From an uncultured Fretibacterium sp. (GTDB lineage Bacteria; Synergistota; Synergistia; Synergistales; Aminobacteriaceae): 18,542 nucleotides of DNA. Every line of letters starts with the position of its first letter. Within the stretch, counting starts at the first letter, position 1. A program made the position numbers and the translations under genes. The notes under the pieces are model-generated. The model ran no database searches. It worked only from the letters and a program-made list of their open reading frames with translations, and had not been told where the DNA came from. The stretch lies in NCBI GenBank assembly GCA_937892105.1, contig CALAUZ010000297.1, positions 1 through 18,542 of the forward strand. The letters run 5' to 3'. Shown piece after piece: positions 14,020-18,542 of the stretch.

Positions 14020-15079
14020 TAGCGAGGCTGAGATTCTGCTTTATGACGAAATTTCAGAATTTGAAGCCGAAAACTGGGGGCTAATGAACGCTAAGGGCTT
14101 AATCAACCGCATCAAGGCACTCGGAAATGTGAAGGATATAACGCTGAGAATAAACAGTGTAGGCGGAGATGTGTTTGAGGCGCAGGCAATGTACAGCTAC
14201 CTGAAGTCGCACCCTGCAAATATTACGGTGCGTGTTGACGGATTAGCGGCAAGCGCGGCGAGTGTTGTAGCAATGGCCGGAAACAAGGTAATCATGTCAA
14301 CGGGTTCACTAATGATGATTCACAACCCTGCCGGAGGAGTATGGGGCGAGGCTGAGGACATGAGGGACACAGCGGAAATTCTCGACAAAATCCGCGACAC
14401 GATAGCGAATGTGTACATAGCGAAGACCGGCCTTGACCGTGAAAAGATAATCTCGATGATGGATGAGGAGACGTGGATGTCAGCAACCGAAGCGCATAAT
14501 CTGAAATTTTGTGATGAGGTAGAAGAAAGTGTTGCGGTTACTGCAATGGCGATGAAAGGCGGAACAATTTTTAAGAGTGGTTTCGGTTTCGCTCGCATAG
14601 ATGAATTTTTGAGTGCGAAATTACCGAAAAACGCCGTCAAAATCGACACTCTCCCGGAAAGGAAAGAAGAGCCAAAGGAGGCTAAAACCGAAATGGATAT
14701 AAAGAATGTTGCGGAACTAGAGAAAGTATACCCAGATTTTGCAGGAGAAATCAGGAATACAGCCAGTGATGAAGGGTATCAGCGCGGAGTTCAGGCAGAA
14801 CGAGAGAGGCTCAAGGCATTAGACAGCCTGAATGCGCCCGGACGTGAGGCAATAATAGCGAAGGCAAAGTATGAAGAGCCGAAAGATGCGCGAGATATTG
14901 CGATTGAGATTTTGCAGGCAACGAATGCACAGACACAGTTGACGGCACTTCATGAGGACGCAGGAGCTATAGACGGAGCATTACCGCCTGAGAAGACAAC
15001 GCCAGACGCTAAAGCCGAAGCAGACGCGGCCATTAACGCAGTAGCAAACGAGCTAAACAGGTTAAGGGGGTATAAGTAA
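13994..15079 (+). CDS. Head maturation protease (ClpP-like) with C-terminal scaffold region, lambda gpC type
   Basis: Serine protease of 361 residues that processes head proteins during assembly. The ClpP/crotonase-like fold covers about residues 14-190: LRINSVGGDVFEAQAMYSYL, then the nucleophile in GLAASAAS (Ser87), His110 in MMIHNP, and ETWMSATEAHNLKFCDEV, where an acidic residue would complete the triad. Residues 234-361 are charged and helical and are probably scaffold; they carry their own internal start (separate entry). The start is GTG 13994, with a strong AAGGAGG 7 bases upstream, and it overlaps the portal by 26 bp. The stop shares a base with the decoration gene (TAATG). Lambda gpC (439 residues) has the same plan: protease in front, Nu3 scaffold at the back. 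Confidence 0.93.
   Translation: MWKVTAKSDSEAEILLYDEISEFEAENWGLMNAKGLINRIKALGNVKDITLRINSVGGDVFEAQAMYSYLKSHPANITVRVDGLAASAASVVAMAGNKVIMSTGSLMMIHNPAGGVWGEAEDMRDTAEILDKIRDTIANVYIAKTGLDREKIISMMDEETWMSATEAHNLKFCDEVEESVAVTAMAMKGGTIFKSGFGFARIDEFLSAKLPKNAVKIDTLPERKEEPKEAKTEMDIKNVAELEKVYPDFAGEIRNTASDEGYQRGVQAERERLKALDSLNAPGREAIIAKAKYEEPKDARDIAIEILQATNAQTQLTALHEDAGAIDGALPPEKTTPDAKAEADAAINAVANELNRLRGYK
14693..15079 (+). CDS. Nested in-frame scaffold protein, lambda Nu3-like
   Basis: An internal ATG at 14693, in frame with the protease (its residue 234), has a strong AAAGGAGG (14674-14681) 11 bases upstream. Starting there gives a 128-residue, helical, Glu/Lys/Ala-rich protein (for example YQRGVQAERERLKALDSLNA) that ends with the protease. 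In lambda the scaffold Nu3 is made exactly this way from within gene C. The spacing is slightly long, so initiation strength is uncertain. Function by family position: it would assemble the prohead shell and be removed before packaging. Confidence 0.6.
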   Translation: MDIKNVAELEKVYPDFAGEIRNTASDEGYQRGVQAERERLKALDSLNAPGREAIIAKAKYEEPKDARDIAIEILQATNAQTQLTALHEDAGAIDGALPPEKTTPDAKAEADAAINAVANELNRLRGYK

Positions 15080-15489
15080 TGGCAGACAAGACACCCGTAA
15101 CGTTACAGCTTTACAGGGTAGAAGGGACAGTACCGCCGCCTGATGACCTCATAGCAGGCAGTAAAGGTGCTGTATACACGGACATTGTGAAGGTTGCGGT
15201 AACTGGAACGTTCAAGCGCGGGACGCTAATGATGACCGGCACAGATGGTTATGTAGCGTCAACACAGGCCGGATTAACCACAGCAGCCGGAATTTGCATT
15301 CTCAGCGAGGATATTACGATCGGCGATGACGAATACACCGAGACACCCGCATATTTTGAGGGCGAGTTCAACGATGCGCGAGTAATCTTCCCGTTTGAAG
15401 GCGAAGACGATGACCACGCAACACTTGTTGAGGCAGTCCGTGAACCGCTGAGGAAAGCCAAAATATTTTTGCGGCACTTGAACCCGTAA
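15079..15489 (+). CDS. Head decoration protein, lambda gpD family
   Basis: Capsid cementing protein of 136 residues (lambda gpD 110), thought to sit as trimers at three-fold positions of the expanded shell and strengthen it. Visible family features are IVKVAVTGTFKRGTLMM, a small beta-rich middle with DGYVAS, AAGICILSEDI and the turn YFEGEFNDARVIFPF near the end, which is typical of gpD-like proteins. The C-terminus is longer than in lambda, with an acidic EGEDDD patch and a basic helix. The start overlaps the protease stop by one base (TAATG), preceded by AAGGGGG. Together with protease and capsid genes it forms the lambda C-Nu3-D-E block. Confidence 0.9.
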   Translation: MADKTPVTLQLYRVEGTVPPPDDLIAGSKGAVYTDIVKVAVTGTFKRGTLMMTGTDGYVASTQAGLTTAAGICILSEDITIGDDEYTETPAYFEGEFNDARVIFPFEGEDDDHATLVEAVREPLRKAKIFLRHLNP

Positions 15490-15501
15490 GGAGTGAGGAC
15501 A

Positions 15502-16572
15502 ATGGACATAAGAGAATATTACGAGCCGAAAATGGTAATGGGAGTTATCGAGAAGACATTACCATTGCGAACATTCTTCAAGACGCGTTTCTTTAACAAT
15601 CCTGTAATGTTTCCGACGGAAGAGGTCAGCTTTGAGTTTCAGGAGAAGCGCAGAAGGTTAGCTCCGTTTGTAAATCCGAAGCTGGGTTCAGAGGCCATAG
15701 AGCGCGACGAATACGGAGTGAAAACCTACGGTACACCGTACATTTCGCCGAAACGTGTCATAACCAACGATACGCTAATGCAGAAGTTAATCGGAGAGCC
15801 TACGTACAATTCCGGCCTGACACCCGCAGACAGGGCGGCCAAAATTGCGGCACAGGACATTCTTGACCTTCAAGACACAATCTGGAGGCGTGAAGAGTAC
15901 ATGTGCGCGAGAGTAAAGCAGGACGGCAAGCTCACAATCAAGGGCACAGGTATTAATGAAGTTGTGGATTACGGCTTTGAGAATATTGCTCTAGTTGATG
16001 CGGCTGACCGTTGGACACCGACATTTGACATTATGGGTCAGCTCCGGGACATAGCACAGGAAATGCGCAAGGACGGAGTAAATCCCGACATGCTGATTTT
16101 GGGTTCATCAGCGGCAAACATGCTCCTACAGAATGAACGCTACCTGAAATTGTTAGACAATCGGCGCGTTGAGATCGGCGAGATTCGGCCCGGCGAACTG
16201 GAAAAAGGAGTCGGCTATTTAGGAAGAATGATAGTACCCGGAGCGATGTTCGACTTGTACACCTATGAAGAATGGGTGCCTGATTTGAACGACCTTGACG
16301 AGAACGGAGAACCCAAATTGAAGCCGATAATTGACCCTGAGACGGTAATAATCCAGAACTCCGCAGAGAAGAACTCAATGCTTTACGGAGCAATCACGCG
16401 CATAGACAAGGCCGGAAATCACGTAACGTACATGCGTGAGTATGTGCCTCACACGTGGTTCACGGAAGACCCGCCGCAAAAGTTCATCTCCATCAGCTCG
16501 CGTCCCTTGCCAATGCCTCATGACCTGAAGTCATGGTACGTGTTGAAGGGCGTAATCACAGGTGCAGCATGA
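15502..16572 (+). CDS. Major capsid protein, lambda gpE family
   Basis: Main shell protein of 356 residues (lambda gpE 341), HK97 fold by family. It shows the gpE pattern from the start: REYYEPKMVMGVIEKTLPLR, then FFKTRFFNNPVMFPTEEVSF, KRRRLAPFVNPKLGSE and AYISPKR-like text (TYGTPYISPKRVITNDTL). Later come DVNPDMLILGSSAAN-type motifs (here GVNPDMLILGSS) and the C-terminal REYVPHTWFTEDPPQKFIS. ATG 15502 has AAGGAGTGAGG upstream; GTG 15493 is too close to it. It lies 12 bp behind the decoration gene and overlaps the next gene by ATGA. Being the most expressed gene of the virion, it is a good marker for this phage's relatives. Confidence 0.95.
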   Translation: MDIREYYEPKMVMGVIEKTLPLRTFFKTRFFNNPVMFPTEEVSFEFQEKRRRLAPFVNPKLGSEAIERDEYGVKTYGTPYISPKRVITNDTLMQKLIGEPTYNSGLTPADRAAKIAAQDILDLQDTIWRREEYMCARVKQDGKLTIKGTGINEVVDYGFENIALVDAADRWTPTFDIMGQLRDIAQEMRKDGVNPDMLILGSSAANMLLQNERYLKLLDNRRVEIGEIRPGELEKGVGYLGRMIVPGAMFDLYTYEEWVPDLNDLDENGEPKLKPIIDPETVIIQNSAEKNSMLYGAITRIDKAGNHVTYMREYVPHTWFTEDPPQKFISISSRPLPMPHDLKSWYVLKGVITGAA

Positions 16573-16766
16573 TTATTCTGAAGCATGGACGTTTTATTTC
16601 CGGCACGAGAATTTATAGAGCGGGAGAAATATTGCCGGATACTCCCGGAGTACAGGGACTTGTGGAGCGAAAACTGGCTGAAGTTGTTGCGGAGGTCAAG
16701 ACACCGAAAGCCACGAAGAAGCGCGACACTGAGCCAGCACCGAAGAATGATGAAGGCAATTCATGA
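16569..16766 (+). CDS. Small head protein in the FI position
   Basis: Protein of 65 residues. The front half is a short beta-rich module (MIILKHGRFISGTRIYRAGE, then ILPDTPGVQGLVERKLAEVV) that resembles small phage proteins of the DUF7210 sort, where a turn of the form GE-x-x followed by a helix ends in 'EGLAE'-like text. The tail is Lys/Pro/Glu-rich and probably flexible. In lambda the gene between E and FII is FI, which helps packaging; length and sequence differ, so only the position supports this. The start ATGA overlaps the capsid stop. It overlaps the next gene by 20 bp. An in-frame ATG at 16533 would overlap the capsid gene more and is not needed. Confidence 0.65.
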   Translation: MIILKHGRFISGTRIYRAGEILPDTPGVQGLVERKLAEVVAEVKTPKATKKRDTEPAPKNDEGNS

Positions 16767-17121
16767 TCTGTACGCGCGAGATGAGACGTTCTTAGATTAC
16801 CTAGCGCATGACCTTGATGATGGAGCTTCGTGGTTCAACAACTCAGAATTTGCGCGTTTCAACGACATTAACGGCAAGAAAATATTATCCATATTCACAG
16901 CGAATGTTAGAAGCCAGACGGTGAACATCAATGTTTCAGGAGTTCAAACCCGCGACGGAGTAACGAGGAGTCAGGGAGTGTTATTTTGCCGAGTTCAAGA
17001 CCTGAAGAGGGCAGCATCAGGCCAGTCAATGAAGTTGAACGGGAAAATATACACAGTTTCGGAGGCACACCTCATTCAGGATCAGGTGTGGCGCATAGTT
17101 TTGGAGGCGAATAACGCATGA
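16747..17121 (+). CDS. Head-tail attachment protein, lambda gpFII-like
   Basis: Protein of 124 residues (lambda gpFII 117), which joins the filled head to the tail. The family look is a short helical start (AIHDLYARDETFLDYLAHDL), a flexible loop, and a beta barrel (IFTANVRSQTVNINVSGVQT, then GVLFCRVQDL, LNGKIYTVSEAHLIQDQVWR). The barrel's end resembles the FII / ATP-binding-sugar-transporter-like family. The start is not sure: ATG 16747 and ATG 16750 are adjacent and neither has a good ribosome binding site, so translation is probably coupled to the preceding gene, which ends at 16766. The longer frame from 16585 is read-through over the previous gene. The stop overlaps the next gene by ATGA. 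Confidence 0.75.
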   Translation: MMKAIHDLYARDETFLDYLAHDLDDGASWFNNSEFARFNDINGKKILSIFTANVRSQTVNINVSGVQTRDGVTRSQGVLFCRVQDLKRAASGQSMKLNGKIYTVSEAHLIQDQVWRIVLEANNA

Positions 17122-17717
17122 GCGGTATGATAGACATACAGATTACGGACAATGCTTTAGCCCAAGCAAATGCGGCATTAAGAAAAATTCTTGCAGATTC
17201 CCCCCAAGCAGTAGCCCGCGCTATAAATCGAACGGTAGAAGGCTTACGAACTGACGCTGTCAAGGAAACAACCAAACGTTATTTTGTGAGTGCTAAAGAG
17301 GTTAGAGCGAGCATAAAGCCGCAGAAAGCCTCAGCCGGTAACTTAATGGGAGCGATGGTGTCAAAGGATAAGCGTCATTCACTGGACTATTACAAGCTCA
17401 CGCCCAATACACCGAAGCCGGGCGGGAAAACTGTGCTTAAGGGAGCGGTAAAGACTGAAGGCGGGTTGAAGGAACTGCGTGAAGCATTTCTAGTGAAGCG
17501 TTCAGGAGGGCAGTATCTTCCGTTTTACCGACTGCATTCTGGCGCAGGGTCAAGCAATCAGTACAGGCATAAGGGCATAAGATCGTTTATTTCGCCCTCG
17601 TTGCCGCAAATCATCAAGAATGAAGAGACCGTGAAAGTGATGGAGAAGGGCGCGGAGGATAGATTTTCCAAGCGTCTTAATCATGAGATTATGCGGCTTT
17701 TAGGAGCTTTGCCGTGA
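17118..17717 (+). CDS. Tail completion protein, lambda gpZ family
   Basis: Protein of 199 residues (lambda gpZ 192). Family features: DNALAQANAALRKILADSPQ, then VARAINRTVEGLRTDAVKET, YFVSAKEVRASIKPQKASAG, and a later AFLVKRSGGQYLPFYR part. The basic middle and C-terminal helix fit gpZ/prophage minor tail protein Z, which acts at the tail end that meets the head. The ATG at 17118 overlaps the previous stop as ATGA; ATG 17127 in the same frame is the alternative. The lambda order E-FI-FII-Z is kept. Related proteins occur in both siphoviral and myoviral prophages, so this gene does not fix the tail type. Confidence 0.9.
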   Translation: MSGMIDIQITDNALAQANAALRKILADSPQAVARAINRTVEGLRTDAVKETTKRYFVSAKEVRASIKPQKASAGNLMGAMVSKDKRHSLDYYKLTPNTPKPGGKTVLKGAVKTEGGLKELREAFLVKRSGGQYLPFYRLHSGAGSSNQYRHKGIRSFISPSLPQIIKNEETVKVMEKGAEDRFSKRLNHEIMRLLGALP

Positions 17718-17776
17718 GGAGATACAAGCCCTACATGAGGGTAGCTAATGGCCTTTGGGCACTGGAAGGAGCAGGA

Positions 17777-18361
17777 ATGACAGAATTAACATTACTTGAT
17801 GCAATAGTAGCGAGATTAAGGGAGCTGTTCAAGGACTATGAATTGACGGCTAAAAGCGGATTATTGCAGACCGTGAAAGTGTTTGCGCAGTATCTTCCAC
17901 AGCCACAAGCCGTAACCGTTGAGGAAGATGTTGATGATGACCTTGACGAGGACACAGATACAGACACTGAGGCCATAGAGCCGCAGGGATATTCGCCCGC
18001 AGATATTGAGAGTAACTTTCCGTGCGTTGTGGTGAAATTAGACGAGGCCACCGACCGCGAAGAAGGAAGCCTCAATGCAGCAAGAATTAATGTGCGTATT
18101 CTTGTCGGAACGTATGATGAGAGTGCGGATTGTCAGGGATACAGGGATGTGCTGAATATCATAGAGATGGTGCGGCAGGATTTGCTGACAATGCCCGCGC
18201 GTGTACTTGATAAGCGTTACCGGCTTGAAATGCCTATGAAGAGTTACCTGTTCGATGAGCAGGCGTGGCCGATATATTTCGGGCAGATAGAGACGGTTTG
18301 GGAAACAGGCCGCCCGATAATGCCGCCGAATTTAGGAGGGAGGTTGCCTTATGGCAGATGA
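17777..18361 (+). CDS. Tail terminator-like protein (gpU / Mu gp37 position)
   Basis: Protein of 194 residues, in the slot after Z where lambda has the tail terminator U. An N-terminal helix (LTLLDAIVARLRELFKDYEL) is followed by an unusually acidic segment (residues 49-68, mostly Asp/Glu/Thr). Then come SNFPCVVVKLDE, a beta strand (INVRILVGTYDE), DCQGYRDVLNIIEMVRQDLL, YRLEMPMKSYLFDEQAWPIY and FGQIETVWETGRP. The last part resembles terminator-like proteins of Gram-positive myoviral prophages. ATG 17777 has AAGGAG 5 bases upstream. A GTG at 17714 with TAGGAG upstream would add 21 residues and overlap Z by 4 bp, in this operon's usual style; I cannot decide between them. Confidence 0.7.
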   Translation: MTELTLLDAIVARLRELFKDYELTAKSGLLQTVKVFAQYLPQPQAVTVEEDVDDDLDEDTDTDTEAIEPQGYSPADIESNFPCVVVKLDEATDREEGSLNAARINVRILVGTYDESADCQGYRDVLNIIEMVRQDLLTMPARVLDKRYRLEMPMKSYLFDEQAWPIYFGQIETVWETGRPIMPPNLGGRLPYGR

Positions 18362-18542
18362 AGATATTCTGCAGAAAGAAGCTGCAGAGACAGACACAGA
18401 GCCAACGATATACACAGGGCCGAACATAATAGCGTTTGCCCTGATGAAGTATCAGGTGTTCAGGGGAGGATTGCCGCCGTATGTTGCGAGGGCAATTGAG
18501 AAAATCCCCGAAATACGAGAGCTGATAGTTCCAGTGAGTGAA
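18351..18542 (+). CDS. Small tail-region protein, 3' end outside the window
   Basis: The first 64 residues of a protein that stays open to the window edge. It has an acidic start (MADEDILQKEAAETDTE), then YTGPNIIAFALMKYQVFRGG and LPPYVARAIEKIPEIRELIV. The second half matches the pattern of small proteins often found just before tail sheath genes in clostridial-type myoviral prophages (a GP-x-I turn, a GG-LP-x-x-V helix, then a PEIREL-x-VPV end). This is memory of a pattern, not a search. The ATG has a strong AGGAGG 9-13 bases upstream and overlaps the previous gene by 11 bp. If right, a contractile tail sheath gene should follow next. Confidence 0.7.
   Translation, partial: MADEDILQKEAAETDTEPTIYTGPNIIAFALMKYQVFRGGLPPYVARAIEKIPEIRELIVPVSE

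Noticed and set aside
16585..16746. N-terminal extension of the FII-like protein from ATG 16585
   Set aside because: It reads through the small gene at 16569-16766 in another frame, and the added residues are Arg/Leu-rich shadow sequence.

Overview
The window is about 18.5 kb of a temperate, tailed double-stranded DNA phage or prophage. It is gene-dense, and almost everything is on the + strand. Many neighbouring genes share 1-8 bp ATGA or TAATG type overlaps, and most starts have AGGAGG-like ribosome binding sites. Nothing in it is clearly bacterial chromosome. The host cannot be named from the sequence. The Shine-Dalgarno style, intermediate base composition and family mix fit an anaerobic, gut-type bacterium (Bacillota or Synergistota would be my guess, low confidence).

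Region 1 (1-4755), early/replication and regulation: a DnaC-type helicase loader (cut by the window edge), a DnaB replicative helicase and a bacterial-type DnaG primase form an overlapping trio. They are followed by an XRE-type regulator with a second HTH-like segment, a tiny four-cysteine Lar-like protein and a C-terminal HTH protein placed like a phage late-gene regulator.

Region 2 (4756-4930), control segment: four good copies and one degenerate copy of a 12-bp tandem repeat (consensus ATTATGACGTTT) are followed by an 11-bp-stem hairpin with six Ts. It looks like a regulator binding array or iterons plus a terminator/attenuator.

Region 3 (4931-7282): a ParB-like/adenine methyltransferase fusion, a first Nu1-like small-terminase protein and a catalytic-domain-only tyrosine recombinase are translationally coupled.

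Region 4 (7283-8801), accessory cassette: an AT-rich three-helix membrane protein faces a 39-residue proline-rich microprotein on the - strand. Then come a divergent promoter region, a small acidic protein and about 270 bp without a gene, which lies where lambda-type phages carry cos.

Region 5 (8802-18542), packaging and morphogenesis in lambda-like order: Nu1, GpA, then a DinD/BRO-N cargo gene with its own promoter, a structured non-coding stretch and a strong terminator. These are followed by a gpW-like protein, portal, ClpP-like head protease with an in-frame nested scaffold start, decoration protein D, capsid E, a small FI-position protein, FII, Z, a tail-terminator-like protein and the start of a small protein of a kind seen before tail sheath genes.

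The early module would replicate the genome, and the HTH protein and repeat array may switch on later genes. The methyltransferase and Lar-like protein may protect DNA from restriction. The recombinase would integrate or excise the phage, and the last block builds and fills the head. Two AT-rich genes (membrane protein and DinD) stand apart in base and stop-codon use and look like separately acquired cargo.
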